Assembly: GCF_007922615.2 (NCBI RefSeq)
Contig: NZ_CP042301.2
Span: forward strand, 372,001 to 436,000
From: Nitratireductor mangrovi
GTDB lineage: Bacteria; Pseudomonadota; Alphaproteobacteria; Rhizobiales; Rhizobiaceae
DNA length: 64,000 nt
Direction of reading: 5' to 3'
Shown here in pieces: positions 55,451 to 64,000 of the stretch; position 1 is the first letter of the stretch, and each line of letters begins with the position of its first letter. The notes under the pieces are model-generated. The model ran no database searches. It saw only the letters and a list, made by a program, of their open reading frames with translations, and had not been told where the DNA came from. The position numbers were made by a program, and so were the translations under genes.

Positions 55451-55527
55451 TGGTCGGAGTGGCAGGATTTGAACCTGCGACCCCCTCGTCCCGAACGAGG
55501 TGCGCTACCAGGCTGCGCTACACTCCG
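55451..55527 (-). tRNA. tRNA-Pro (anticodon CGG)
   Basis: The minus strand gives a 77-base cloverleaf: CGGAGTG pairs with CACTCCG, the D-arm contains AGCGCAGCCTGGTAGCGC, the anticodon stem CCTCG/CGAGG closes the loop TTCGGGA (anticodon CGG, reads CCG), the T-arm has GGTTCAAATCC, and CCA is encoded at 55453-55451. It lies at the edge of the P450/cyclase module; tRNA genes are frequent island borders. Confidence 0.95.
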
Positions 55528-55736
55528 CAAAACCAGACCGGCGGTCTATAACGTTGGTGCCGCCATCCTGCAAGCAAGAAACCGTGTCAGTTTCGCGCTT
55601 CTTTCGCGACCGTGCGGCGTGCGCGAACGGTTCGCCATCGACCTTTGCGCCGAAGGTCGCTAGGGACTTAAGCCGACAGTAAGCGATCCCGGCTAGGGTC
55701 GTGGGACACCATCCGACCGGAGCTCAGTCAGCCGTC

Positions 55737-57254
55737 ATGATGAAACCGCTCGCCGCCGCGAAACCCAACACCTTTGCCTTCGAAACCAGCGCCGTCGTGA
55801 AGGCGACCGGCTTTCGCGAATATGACGCGAGATGGTGGTTCGGGCATCCGGCGTCGGACAAGGAGCCGGAGATCAACCTGATCGGCATCCAGCACCTCGG
55901 CATGGGGATCGGCACGCTGATCCAGCGGCTCGGTGCCGGGCCCGACATCGTCGTCGGCCATGATTTCCGCTCCTATTCGCTGGCGATCAAGCTGGCTCTC
56001 GTCTCCGGCCTGCAGGCGGCGGGCGCGCGCGTCAAGGATATCGGGCTGGCGCTGTCGCCAATGGCCTATTTCGCGCAGTTCGCGCTCGACGCGCCGTCGG
56101 TGGCGATGGTGACGGCCTCTCACAACGAAAACGGCTGGACCGGGGTGAAGATGGGCGCGGCGCGGCCGCTGACCTTCGGGCCGGACGAGATGAACGCGCT
56201 GAAGGATATCGTGCTCGGCGGCGATTTCGATCTGGCCGGCGGCGGCAGCTACAGCTTCGTGCCCGATTTCCGCGACCGGTATGTCGCCGACCTGGTCGAT
56301 GGCGTGCGGATCGGGCGCAAGCTCAAGGTGGTCGCCGCCTGCGGCAATGGCACCGCCGGCGCCTTCGCGCCGGAGGTGCTCAAGCGCATCGGGTGCGAGA
56401 TGGTCGAACTCGACTGCGAACTCGACCATTCCTTCCCGCGCTACAACCCCAACCCCGAAGACATGAAGATGCTGCACGCCATTCGCGACGAGGTGCTGCG
56501 CACCGGCGCCGATGTCGGGTTCGGCTTCGACGGTGACGGCGACCGCTGCGGCGTGGTCGACAACGAGGGCAACGAAATCTTCGCCGACAAGGTCGGCGTC
56601 ATGCTCGCGCGCGACATATCGAGCGAGCATCCGGGTTCCCGTTTCGTCGTCGACGTCAAATCGACCGGGCTGTTCAAGACAGATGCGGCGCTGAAGGCCA
56701 ACGGCGCCGAAACCGACTACTGGAAGACCGGGCATTCGCACATCAAACGCCGCGTCAAGGAACTGGACGCCATCGCCGGATTCGAGAAGTCCGGCCATTT
56801 CTTCTTTAATCCGCCGATAGGCCGCGGCTACGACGACGGGCTCGTGACCGCCATCGCCATCTGCCACATGCTCGACCGCAACCCGCAAAAGACGATGGCC
56901 GACCTCTATCGCGACCTGCCGCACACCTTCGGCTCGCCGACCATGTCGCCGCACTGCGCCGACGAGGAAAAATACGGGATCGTCGATGAGATCGTCGCTT
57001 CGCTGCAGGAACTCAGCAAGGGTGGCGGCGAATTCGCCGGCCAGCCGATCGCCGATCTGGTCACGGTCAACGGCGTTCGGGTCACCAACGAGGACGGCAC
57101 CTGGGGCCTGATCCGCGCTTCCTCGAACAAGCCGGAGCTTGTCGTTGTCGTCGAAAGTCCGGTCTCGGACGAGCGCAAGCGTCAGATGTTCGAAGCCCTC
57201 GACGCCGTGCTGCGCAAGCATCCGCAAGTCGGCGAATACAACCAGACGCTCTGA
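55737..57254 (+). CDS. Phosphomannomutase/phosphoglucomutase (AlgC/ManB type)
   Basis: ATG 55737 gives 505 residues (GTG 55701 is an alternative; the ribosome site is weak for both). The alpha-D-phosphohexomutase landmarks are the phosphoserine loop MVTASHNENGWTGVKMG, the magnesium loop FGFDGDGDRCGVVD, the sugar-binding FEKSGHFFFN, and the phosphate-binding loop near the C-terminus, GTWGLIRASSNKPELVV. It interconverts mannose-6-P and mannose-1-P (and probably the glucose phosphates) in the cytosol. The next gene, 15 bases on, uses mannose-1-P to make GDP-mannose. They form an operon for surface glycan precursors. Confidence 0.94.
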   Translation: MMKPLAAAKPNTFAFETSAVVKATGFREYDARWWFGHPASDKEPEINLIGIQHLGMGIGTLIQRLGAGPDIVVGHDFRSYSLAIKLALVSGLQAAGARVKDIGLALSPMAYFAQFALDAPSVAMVTASHNENGWTGVKMGAARPLTFGPDEMNALKDIVLGGDFDLAGGGSYSFVPDFRDRYVADLVDGVRIGRKLKVVAACGNGTAGAFAPEVLKRIGCEMVELDCELDHSFPRYNPNPEDMKMLHAIRDEVLRTGADVGFGFDGDGDRCGVVDNEGNEIFADKVGVMLARDISSEHPGSRFVVDVKSTGLFKTDAALKANGAETDYWKTGHSHIKRRVKELDAIAGFEKSGHFFFNPPIGRGYDDGLVTAIAICHMLDRNPQKTMADLYRDLPHTFGSPTMSPHCADEEKYGIVDEIVASLQELSKGGGEFAGQPIADLVTVNGVRVTNEDGTWGLIRASSNKPELVVVVESPVSDERKRQMFEALDAVLRKHPQVGEYNQTL

Positions 57255-57269
57255 GGGCGGAGACCGGCG

Positions 57270-59507
57270 ATGGCGGCCAGGATCGTCAGCTATGTGATGA
57301 GTGGCGGCGTGGGCTCGCGCTTGTGGCCGCTGTCGCGCGAGGACAATCCGAAGCAGTTCCATGATCTGTCGGGCGGCGGCTCGATGCTGGCGCAGACGTT
57401 GCGACGGCTGAAAGCGGGCGGCGACGGCGCATGGCCGGTCTATCTGATCGGCTCCGAGCGCCATGCCGAGCGGCTGCGCAACGATCTGGTCGATATCGAA
57501 CTGTCGGGCGGGCGGGCGATTTTCGAGCCGGTGGGGCGCAACACTGCGGCGGCGGTGGCGGTTGCCGCGTTGCAGACACTGGCAGCGCATGGCGACGAAC
57601 TGGTGCTCGTCGTGCCCTCCGACCATGCCATCACTACCGACGCCGACTTCTGGGCGACGGTTGAGGCGGGCGCGGATGCTGCGGCGGCCGGACGGCTGGT
57701 CGTTTTCGGTGTCAAGCCTGACCACCCGGAAACCGGCTACGGTTACATCGAGGTGGCGGCAAGCGAAGGCACCGCCAGCGATGTGCTGCGCTTTGTCGAG
57801 AAGCCGGACCTCGAGACTGCGCGATCCTACCTAGAGGCGGGGAATTTCTTCTGGAACACCGGCATCTTCCTCTTTCGCGCAGGCGCCATGCGCGACGCTT
57901 TTCTGGCATTGCAGCCGGAGATCTGGCAGGGCGCCGAGCGGGCGCTTGAGGAAGCCACCTCCGACCTATCCGGCATCTATCTGCCGCTTGCTGTCTACGA
58001 ACAGGTACCGTCGATCTCGGTCGACTATGCGATCATGGAGAAGGCGAGCGGCATCGCCATGGTGCCGGCCGGCTTCCGCTGGAACGACCTCGGCTCATGG
58101 CAATCGCTGCTCGACATCGGCGAGACTGACGGTAACGGCAACGTCGTCATCGGCGACGTCCTGGCTTTCGATACGATTCATTCCTACCTGCGCTCCGAGG
58201 GCCGGCTGCTGTCGGTGATCGGCATGAAGGACGTGGCGATCGTGGCCACCCAGGATGCGACCTTCGTTGCACCGATCGCCGAAAGCCAGAACGTCAAGAA
58301 GGTCGTCGAGCGCCTGGAACAGAGCGGCCGGCTCGAAACGCGTTTTACGCCCGCCCATGACCGGGTGCTGGTCGCCGGGGCGCACCGTCGCCGCGTGTCC
58401 CACTGGCTGTTCGAGGAGACGCTGCCGCTCTGGTCGACAGCCGGCATAGACCGGCGCCACGGCGGCTTCCACGAAGCGCTCGATTTTGCCGGCAAGCCGC
58501 TGGCGCGGCCGAAGCGCATGCGCACCATGGCGCGGCAGGTCTACGCGTTCGCGGTCGCGCGCGCCCGCGGTTGGCAGGGGCCTGCCGACGAGATCATCGC
58601 GCACGGCATCGACTTCATCGCGACCAGGGGCCGTAGCGACAATGGTGGCTGGGTGCGGGTGCTCGACGTCGACGGGAGCGTCGTCGACCCTGTCGAAGAC
58701 GCCTATGACCATGCTTGCGTGCTGCTGGCGCTGGCGCATGCGCATCTGTCGGGCAACCCCGATGCGGAGCGGTTGGGGCGCGAGACCTTCAGCTTCGTCG
58801 ACCGTCATCTGGAAGACGAGCGCCTGACCGGCTTCCTAGAAGCAGCGGGCGAGCGTGGGGTGCGCCGTTCGAACCCGCATATGCACCTGCTCGAGGCCTT
58901 CCTGGCCTGGTACGACGCGACCGGCGAGCGCGCGCATCTGCGCCGCGCGTCGCGCATCATCGACCTCTTTCGTCACCGCTTCTTCGATCCGGACAGCTGG
59001 ACGGTCGGCGAATATTTCAACGATGATTTCACGCCGGTGGCAGGCGAGAAGGGCCAGTGGACCGAGCCCGGGCATCATTTCGAATGGGCCTCGCTCCTGG
59101 TGGATTTCGCCGACAAGACCGGCCAGTCCGATCTCGTCGGCATGGCACGCAAGCTATATGCCTCGGCGGTCGCCAATGGACTCAACCGTTCGACCGGGCT
59201 TGCCTATGGGGCGGTGTCACGCAGCGGCATGCCGCTCGATCTCGTGTCGCGTTCCTGGCCGCAGGCGGAAGCCATCAAGGCGGCGATGGCGCTTGACGGC
59301 GCGGCGGGGCCGGACCTGAAGCCGGAGGTCGAGGCGCGTGTCGGGCGGCTGTTCCGCTGGCACATCGACCCGGCCCCGACCGGTCTCTGGATCGACAGGG
59401 TCGACGAGAAAGGCCGCTCCGTAGCGTCCGAGGTCCCGGCCAGCATCTTCTACCATCTGGTCTTCGCGCTGACGCGTTATCTCGACAAGACCGAAGCCGC
59501 CGGCTGA
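57270..59507 (+). CDS. Mannose-1-phosphate guanylyltransferase fused to an AGE-family sugar isomerase
   Basis: This 745-residue protein joins two enzymes. Residues 1-~350 are a GDP-mannose pyrophosphorylase: VMSGGVGSRLWPLSREDNPKQFHDL is the nucleotide-binding signature, with PVGRNTAAAVAVAAL, VVPSDHAI, FVEKPDLETARSYLEAGNFFWNTGIFLF and the Mg-site region RWNDLGSW. The usual C-terminal cupin phosphomannose isomerase domain is absent. Instead residues ~365-745 form an (alpha/alpha)6 AGE/renin-binding-protein-type isomerase (HGGFHEALDFAGKPLARPKRMRTMARQVYAFAVA, HMHLLEAFLAWYD, EPGHHFEWASLLV), the class that supplies phosphomannose isomerase activity in rhizobia. With the mutase upstream, fructose-6-P to GDP-mannose could be covered by two proteins. 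Confidence 0.9.
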   Translation: MAARIVSYVMSGGVGSRLWPLSREDNPKQFHDLSGGGSMLAQTLRRLKAGGDGAWPVYLIGSERHAERLRNDLVDIELSGGRAIFEPVGRNTAAAVAVAALQTLAAHGDELVLVVPSDHAITTDADFWATVEAGADAAAAGRLVVFGVKPDHPETGYGYIEVAASEGTASDVLRFVEKPDLETARSYLEAGNFFWNTGIFLFRAGAMRDAFLALQPEIWQGAERALEEATSDLSGIYLPLAVYEQVPSISVDYAIMEKASGIAMVPAGFRWNDLGSWQSLLDIGETDGNGNVVIGDVLAFDTIHSYLRSEGRLLSVIGMKDVAIVATQDATFVAPIAESQNVKKVVERLEQSGRLETRFTPAHDRVLVAGAHRRRVSHWLFEETLPLWSTAGIDRRHGGFHEALDFAGKPLARPKRMRTMARQVYAFAVARARGWQGPADEIIAHGIDFIATRGRSDNGGWVRVLDVDGSVVDPVEDAYDHACVLLALAHAHLSGNPDAERLGRETFSFVDRHLEDERLTGFLEAAGERGVRRSNPHMHLLEAFLAWYDATGERAHLRRASRIIDLFRHRFFDPDSWTVGEYFNDDFTPVAGEKGQWTEPGHHFEWASLLVDFADKTGQSDLVGMARKLYASAVANGLNRSTGLAYGAVSRSGMPLDLVSRSWPQAEAIKAAMALDGAAGPDLKPEVEARVGRLFRWHIDPAPTGLWIDRVDEKGRSVASEVPASIFYHLVFALTRYLDKTEAAG

Positions 59508-59513
59508 GACCCT

Positions 59514-60977
59514 TCAGTAGGGGCTGTCGACGTCGCCCGTCTCGACATAGACCGTCTTGAGCTGCGAATAGTGGCTGAGTGCGGCGAGCGAATTCTCGCG
59601 GCCGATACCGGACTGCTTGACGCCGCCGAAAGGAATCTCCGCCGGCGCCAGATTGTAGTGGTTGATCCAGCAGGTGCCGGCCTGCAATTCGGCGATGACG
59701 CGGTGGGCGCGCGGCAGGTCGCGCGTGAAGACGCCGGCTGACAGCCCGAACTCGGTGTCGTTGGCGCGTGAGATCGCTTCCGCCTCCCCATCGAACGAAA
59801 ACACGCTCATCACCGGGCCGAAAATCTCCTCTCGTGCGATGCGCATGTCGTCCCTGACATCGGTGAAGATGGTTGGCTCGACGAAGAACCCACGCTCGAA
59901 ACCCTGCAATTGCGGCACGACGCCGCCATAGGCGAGCGTCGCGCCTTCCTGTTTGCCGATCTCTACGTAGCCGCAAACCTTTTCGTGTTGGGCCTTGTTG
60001 ATCAGCGGCCCCATCTGGGTTTCCGGATCGAGCGGGTCGCCGATCGCGATCTTCTTGGTGCGTTCGATCAGCCGCTCAACAAACCGGTCATGCATCCCCT
60101 TCTGCACGAAGACCCGCGTGCCGTTTGAGCAGACCTGGCCGGTCGAGTAGAAATTGGCCAGCATGGCGCCGCCGACCGCGTTTTCGAGATCGGCATCGTC
60201 GAAGACGATCAGGGGCGACTTGCCGCCGAGTTCCATCGTGGCGTGTTTCATCTGGGCGCCGGCCTGCGCAAGCACCTTCCGGCCGGTCGGTACTGACCCT
60301 GTCAGTGAGACCTTGGCCACCACCGGATGGCCGGCGAGTGCACTACCGACGTCGCCATAACCCTGGACGACGTTGAAAAGCCCGTCCGGCAGCCCGGCCT
60401 CGGTGAAGATTTCCGCCAGCGCCAGCGCGGAAAGGGGTGTGTTTTCCGACGGCTTGAACACCATGGCGTTGCCCATGGCGAGCGCCGGGCCCGACTTCCA
60501 GCCTGCGCCCTGGATCGGATAGTTCCAGGCGCCGATGCCCACACACACGCCGAGCGGTTCACGTCGCGTGTAGGCGAAGGGACCGCCGAGATCGACATAG
60601 TCTCCGTTGAAGGCGGCGACGGCACCGCCGAAGAATTCGAGCGCCTCGGCGGCCGAGGCGGGGTCCGCGACCAGCGTTTCCTGGATCGCCTTGCCGGTGT
60701 CGAGCGTTTCGAGCCGCGCCAGCTCGTCGTTGCGTTCGCGCAGGAGATCGGCCGCGCGGCGCAGGATGCGCCCACGTTCGACCGGGCGCAGCCGCGCCCA
60801 AGCCGGCTGCGCGGCGCGAGCTGCCTCGATGGCCAGCTCGACGATGTTGCCGGTCGCGGCATGAAGCCGCGCGATCACCTCGCCCGTGGCCGGATAGATC
60901 ACCTCCATCGCCGGGCCGCCATCGTCCTCGACATAGCTGCCATTGATGTAATGGGAGGCCTTGGGCTGGGCTTTCAT
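59514..60977 (-). CDS. betB: Betaine aldehyde dehydrogenase
   Basis: ATG 60977 follows AGGAGC and gives 487 residues, usual for BetB; an extension to 61043 is unsupported. Motifs are the NAD-binding [35 protein letters not shown], the catalytic Glu in [17 protein letters not shown], the catalytic Cys in [16 protein letters not shown], and [13 protein letters not shown]. It oxidises betaine aldehyde to glycine betaine in the cytosol. It is the last gene of the minus-strand series betC, dehydratase, betA, betB, with a 66-base gap after betA. It converges on the guanylyltransferase fusion with six bases between the stops. Confidence 0.94.
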   Translation of the reverse strand: MKAQPKASHYINGSYVEDDGGPAMEVIYPATGEVIARLHAATGNIVELAIEAARAAQPAWARLRPVERGRILRRAADLLRERNDELARLETLDTGKAIQETLVADPASAAEALEFFGGAVAAFNGDYVDLGGPFAYTRREPLGVCVGIGAWNYPIQGAGWKSGPALAMGNAMVFKPSENTPLSALALAEIFTEAGLPDGLFNVVQGYGDVGSALAGHPVVAKVSLTGSVPTGRKVLAQAGAQMKHATMELGGKSPLIVFDDADLENAVGGAMLANFYSTGQVCSNGTRVFVQKGMHDRFVERLIERTKKIAIGDPLDPETQMGPLINKAQHEKVCGYVEIGKQEGATLAYGGVVPQLQGFERGFFVEPTIFTDVRDDMRIAREEIFGPVMSVFSFDGEAEAISRANDTEFGLSAGVFTRDLPRAHRVIAELQAGTCWINHYNLAPAEIPFGGVKQSGIGRENSLAALSHYSQLKTVYVETGDVDSPY

Positions 60978-61043
60978 CGCTTGCTCCTGTGCGCACAGTG
61001 CGCCGAGACTATCAGGTTTCGTCGGGCAGTGCCGGGGCTGCAC

Positions 61044-62696
61044 TCACCGGTCGCTCTCGCGCCAGCGCGGGTTGATCCAGGGTTCCTGGTTGGATGGCGG
61101 CAGCGGCGTGCGCCCGAGAATGTGGTCGGCCGCCTTCTCGCCGGTCATGATCGACGGCCCGTTGAGATTGCCGTTGGTGATGCGCGGGAAGATCGACGAG
61201 TCGGCCACCCGCAGACCGTCGACGCCGATCACCCGGCACTCCGGATCGACGACGGACAGCGGATCGTCGGCCCGTCCCATGCGGCAGGTTCCGCAGGGAT
61301 GGTAGGCGCTTTCGGCGTGCTCGCTGATGAAGTCGTCGAGCTGCGCGTTGCTCTGGACATCACTGCCCGGAGCGATCTCCTCGCCGCGATAGGTGTCGAA
61401 GGCCGGCTGCGCGAAGATGTCCCGCGTCAGCCGGATGCAGTGACGGAAATCCTCCCAATCCTCGGGGTGCGACATGTAGTTGAAACGGATCACCGGCTTG
61501 TCGGCGGGGTCGGCCGAACGGAGCGTTACGGTCCCGCGCGACTTCGAGCGCATCGGGCCGACATGGGCCTGGAAGCCGTGCGTCTTGGCGGCCGCCCTGC
61601 CGTCGTAGCGGATCGCCGCCGGCAGGAAATGGTACTGTATATCAGGGTAGTCGACGCCTGCCTTCGAGCGCACGAAGGCGGCCGCCTCGAAATGGTTGGT
61701 GGCCCCCAGACCGGTCTTGAAGAACAGCCACTCGGCGCCGATCAGCGCCTTCGAGAACGGGTTCAGTACGGAGTAGAGTGTGACCGGCTTGGTCGCCTCC
61801 TGCTGGATGTAGAGCTCGAGATGGTCCTGCAGGTTGGCGCCGACGCCGGGCCGGTCGGCGATCACCTCGATACCGTGGTCGCGCAGTTGAGCGGCTGGCC
61901 CGACGCCCGAGAGCATGAGCAGCTTTGGCGAATTGATCGACGACGCCGCGAGCACGACCTCGCGTCTTGCCTTAACGTGTTGAATCGATCCCTGAGCTTC
62001 GATCTCGACCCCGGTCGCGCGTTGATTCTCGATGGTCACTCGCCGCGCGAAGCCCTTGACGAGACTCACATTCTTGCGTTTCAGCGCCGGCCGCAGATAG
62101 GCGTTTGCGGCCGACCAGCGCCGGCCGCGATGGATGGTCTGCTCCATCGCGCCGAAACCCTCCTGCTTGCGGCCGTTATAGTCGTCCGTGAGCTCGAAAC
62201 CGGCCTGGTGTCCGGCCTCGATGAAGGCGGCGTAGAGCGGGTTTCGGCGCCGGCCGCGCTGCACATGCAGCGGCCCCTCGGTGCCGCGCCAGCCCTCCTC
62301 GCCGCCATGACTGTGCTCCATGCGCTTGAAGTAGGGCAGGACGTCGGCGAAGCTCCAGCCGGCCGCGCCTTCCTCGGCCCAGTGGTCGAAATCGCGAGCG
62401 TGGCCGCGCACATAGACCATGCCGTTGATCGAGGACGAGCCGCCCAGCACCTTGCCGCGCGGCGTGGCGAGAACGCGGTTGCCGAGATGCGGCTCGGGCT
62501 CGCTCGAAAACCCCCAATCGTAGAAGCTGGTGTTCATCGGGATCGACAGCGCAGACGGCATCTGGATGAACGGGCCGATGTCGGAGCCGCCATATTCGAT
62601 GACGATCACCGAGTGCCTGCCGTCTTCCGACAGCCGGTAGGCGAGGGCGGAGCCGGCAGAGCCCGATCCGACGATGACATAGTCTGCTTCAAGCAT
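61044..62696 (-). CDS. betA: Choline dehydrogenase
   Basis: ATG 62696 gives 550 residues starting [26 protein letters not shown], the FAD GxGxxG motif of GMC oxidoreductases; the start has GCGAGG upstream and overlaps the end of the dehydratase gene by eight bases. Other landmarks are [28 protein letters not shown], the GMC signature 2 region [31 protein letters not shown], and the catalytic-His end [21 protein letters not shown]. It oxidises choline to betaine aldehyde at the inner membrane, passing electrons to the quinone pool. Product goes to BetB. A longer N-terminus to 62813 is not supported. Confidence 0.95.
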   Translation of the reverse strand: MLEADYVIVGSGSAGSALAYRLSEDGRHSVIVIEYGGSDIGPFIQMPSALSIPMNTSFYDWGFSSEPEPHLGNRVLATPRGKVLGGSSSINGMVYVRGHARDFDHWAEEGAAGWSFADVLPYFKRMEHSHGGEEGWRGTEGPLHVQRGRRRNPLYAAFIEAGHQAGFELTDDYNGRKQEGFGAMEQTIHRGRRWSAANAYLRPALKRKNVSLVKGFARRVTIENQRATGVEIEAQGSIQHVKARREVVLAASSINSPKLLMLSGVGPAAQLRDHGIEVIADRPGVGANLQDHLELYIQQEATKPVTLYSVLNPFSKALIGAEWLFFKTGLGATNHFEAAAFVRSKAGVDYPDIQYHFLPAAIRYDGRAAAKTHGFQAHVGPMRSKSRGTVTLRSADPADKPVIRFNYMSHPEDWEDFRHCIRLTRDIFAQPAFDTYRGEEIAPGSDVQSNAQLDDFISEHAESAYHPCGTCRMGRADDPLSVVDPECRVIGVDGLRVADSSIFPRITNGNLNGPSIMTGEKAADHILGRTPLPPSNQEPWINPRWRESDR

Positions 62697-63693
62697 CGCC
62701 GACATGCCTCGCGAAGTCGGCGAGCGAGACATTGCCGCCGGTGGCGACGACGAGGACTGTCTTGCCGGCAACGTCGAGATGGCCGTCAAGCAGAGCGGCC
62801 AGCGACGCCGCACCTGACGGTTCCAGGACCAGTTTCATCTTCTCGAAGGCAATCTTCATCGCGCGACGAACGGCGGCATCCGAAACCGAAAGGCCACGCA
62901 CGCCCGCCGCCGTTACCGCTGCGAACGGGGCGGCGCCAGGCTTGCGCGCCATCAGCCCGTCGCAGATCGTGCTCGGCCCGATCGGCATCGTCTCGATCTC
63001 GCCGTGCGTGAGCGACCGGCCCATGCCGTCAAAGCCTTGCGGTTCGACAGCGAAGATCTGCGTGGCCGGCGAGAGGTAGTGGAAGGCGAGCGAGACGCCA
63101 CCGATCAGCCCGCCGCCGCCGACCGGGCAAAGCAGGATGTCGGCCTGCGCCTTGCCGGCCGCAAGCTGGTCGAGCGCTTCGAGACCGGCACCAGCCTGGC
63201 CGGCGACGATCAGCGGATCGTCGAAGGGATGCAGGAGCATCAGCCCTTCCTCGTCGGCGATCGCCGCGGCCTTCTCCGCCGCCACCTCCTCGCGCGCCCG
63301 TTCGCCATGCTCGGTCAGCACCACGCGGGCGCCGTAGCCGGCCGTTGCCTCGCGCTTGGCGGCAGGCGCGTCGACGGGCATGACGATGGTCACCGGAATG
63401 CCGAGCGCCTGGCCGGCGGCGGACAGCCCTTGCGCGAAATTGCCGGACGAGTAGGCGACGACCCCGCGCCGCGCTTCGTCGGCGGTGAGCTGCTTCAGCC
63501 GCCAATAGGCGCCGCGAACCTTGAACGAGCCGGCCCATTGCAGCGATTCCGGCTTTACGAAGACACGCGCTGCGCCGGTCTCCCGGGCAAGGGCGGCCGA
63601 TGCCAACAATGGCGTGATCTGGGTCGCCTTCGACGTGACCGCGTAGGCGTCCTGCAACTGGCCGAGGTCGGGAACGATGCTAAGGGACATCAT
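62689..63693 (-). CDS. PLP-dependent threonine/serine dehydratase-like enzyme
   Basis: This 334-residue fold-type II PLP enzyme has the Lys motif [34 protein letters not shown], the phosphate-binding glycine loop [16 protein letters not shown] and the end [17 protein letters not shown]. There is no C-terminal ACT regulatory domain, so it is of the short catabolic or serine-racemase-like type. It overlaps choline sulfatase by four bases (ATGA) upstream and betA by eight bases downstream, so it is translated as part of the bet operon. A serine or threonine deaminase acting on products of betaine breakdown is plausible, but the substrate is unproven. Confidence 0.9.
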   Translation of the reverse strand: MMSLSIVPDLGQLQDAYAVTSKATQITPLLASAALARETGAARVFVKPESLQWAGSFKVRGAYWRLKQLTADEARRGVVAYSSGNFAQGLSAAGQALGIPVTIVMPVDAPAAKREATAGYGARVVLTEHGERAREEVAAEKAAAIADEEGLMLLHPFDDPLIVAGQAGAGLEALDQLAAGKAQADILLCPVGGGGLIGGVSLAFHYLSPATQIFAVEPQGFDGMGRSLTHGEIETMPIGPSTICDGLMARKPGAAPFAAVTAAGVRGLSVSDAAVRRAMKIAFEKMKLVLEPSGAASLAALLDGHLDVAGKTVLVVATGGNVSLADFARHVGDA

Positions 63694-64000
63694 TCGCCCC
63701 TCGGGAAGCGCTTTTCTTCCTCAAGCACGTTCAGGTCCATATGGTTGCGCATGTAGCGCTCGGAGGCCTGCCGCAGCGGCTGGAAGTCCCACGGATAGTA
63801 GGCGCCGTTCCGGAGGGCGGGATAGATGACCCAGCGCCGCGCCTGGCTCTCGCGCACCTCGGCGTCGAAGGCGGCCATGTTCCAGCGCGCCCGCACTTCT
63901 TCCATGAAGCCTGCGACATCGGATGCATATTCCGGGAGCCCGGCGAGATTGTCCTTCTCGAGCGGGTCGGCCTCAAGATCGAAGAGTTGCGGCGGATCGA
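63690..64000 (-). CDS. betC: Choline sulfatase, C-terminal part (5' end outside window)
   Basis: The minus-strand frame is open from the right edge to the stop at 63690. About 103 residues are visible, starting DPPQLFDLEADPLEKDNLAG, the C-terminal sulfatase signature of BetC-type enzymes, then EVRESQARRWVIYPALRNGAYYPWDFQPLRQASERYMRNHMDLNVLEEEKRFP, typical of choline sulfatase termini. It hydrolyses choline-O-sulfate to choline and sulfate. Its stop overlaps the dehydratase ATG. The catalytic Cys/Ser site lies outside the window. The context with betA and betB makes the assignment firm. Confidence 0.88.
   Translation of the reverse strand, partial: DPPQLFDLEADPLEKDNLAGLPEYASDVAGFMEEVRARWNMAAFDAEVRESQARRWVIYPALRNGAYYPWDFQPLRQASERYMRNHMDLNVLEEEKRFPRGE

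Larger units (their letters stand above)
54942..55736. other. Intergenic region with tRNA-Pro and a repeat remnant
   Basis: Between the P450 start and the phosphomannomutase start lie the right copy of the 48-bp remnant (in a 49-codon frame at 55266-55415) and tRNA-Pro (55451-55527). The rest shows short unsupported frames only. No integrase, transposase or clear direct repeat of the tRNA 3' end is visible. Confidence 0.55.

Noticed and set aside
55451..55527. tRNA-Pro as a proven integration site
   Set aside because: I see no integrase gene and no direct repeat of the tRNA 3' end to define attL/attR, so only proximity can be stated.
55728..57725. 665-codon minus-strand open frame opposite the phosphomannomutase
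   Set aside because: The plus strand carries an unambiguous phosphohexomutase with active-site loops. The reverse frame is composition-driven.
60327..63011. 894-codon plus-strand open frame opposite betB, betA and the dehydratase
   Set aside because: It runs across three well-defined minus-strand enzymes and shows no domain of its own.

Overview
The window is high-GC DNA with rhizobial-type gene content and most resembles a Mesorhizobium/Phyllobacteriaceae (Hyphomicrobiales, Alphaproteobacteria) chromosome. The genes pointing that way are a frc-type fructose ABC transporter with a ROK regulator, a bet choline/betaine operon carrying choline sulfatase, a fused CysNC, an AGE-type sugar isomerase fused to a mannose-1-phosphate guanylyltransferase, TadE/TadG, and several FkbM methyltransferases. 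This assignment is inferred from gene content, not from a marker gene.

Region 1 (1-17.7 kb) mixes surface-glycan genes with exported RTX proteins. It starts with the 3' part of an RTX protein, then a methyltransferase and a secreted DUF4838 protein. A tightly packed amidotransferase/HisH-like/HisF-like/glycosyltransferase operon follows, facing a Wzy-like membrane protein. Two large serralysin-type (M10) RTX metalloproteases come next, built from 243-bp and 216-bp repeat units and ending in the same C-terminal cassette as the first RTX protein. A tRNA-Gln and pyruvate phosphate dikinase close the region.

Region 2 (21-31 kb) holds a type I secretion ABC exporter and HlyD adaptor, an FkbM methyltransferase, a VCBS/RTX protein, a very acidic protein with twelve 27-bp tandem repeats, and a translationally coupled TPR-glycosyltransferase/DUF6165/FkbM trio. 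I read it as an export locus with its own substrates and glycan-modifying enzymes. This is the strongest candidate for an undescribed system in the window.

Region 3 (31-49.8 kb) is mainly housekeeping and metabolism: a MerR regulator with a clear dyad, DUF427, an acyl-CoA ligase, DUF1499, an MBL-fold hydrolase, a CapD/WbpM-type dehydratase, a UDP-glucuronate 4-epimerase, sulfate activation (cysD, cysNC, cysQ), and fructose uptake and phosphorylation (sugar kinase, ROK regulator, frcBCA) read from a symmetric bidirectional promoter.

Region 4 (49.8-55.7 kb) contains TadG/TadE. After them comes a lower-GC module with a cytochrome P450 and an unusual nucleotidyl cyclase-GFA fusion, bracketed by two degenerate copies of one short coding fragment and lying next to tRNA-Pro. 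Region 5 (55.7-64 kb) has a phosphomannomutase followed by the guanylyltransferase-AGE fusion, which together could make GDP-mannose from fructose-6-phosphate. It ends with betB, betA, a serine/threonine dehydratase-like gene and the 3' end of a choline sulfatase, all on the minus strand.
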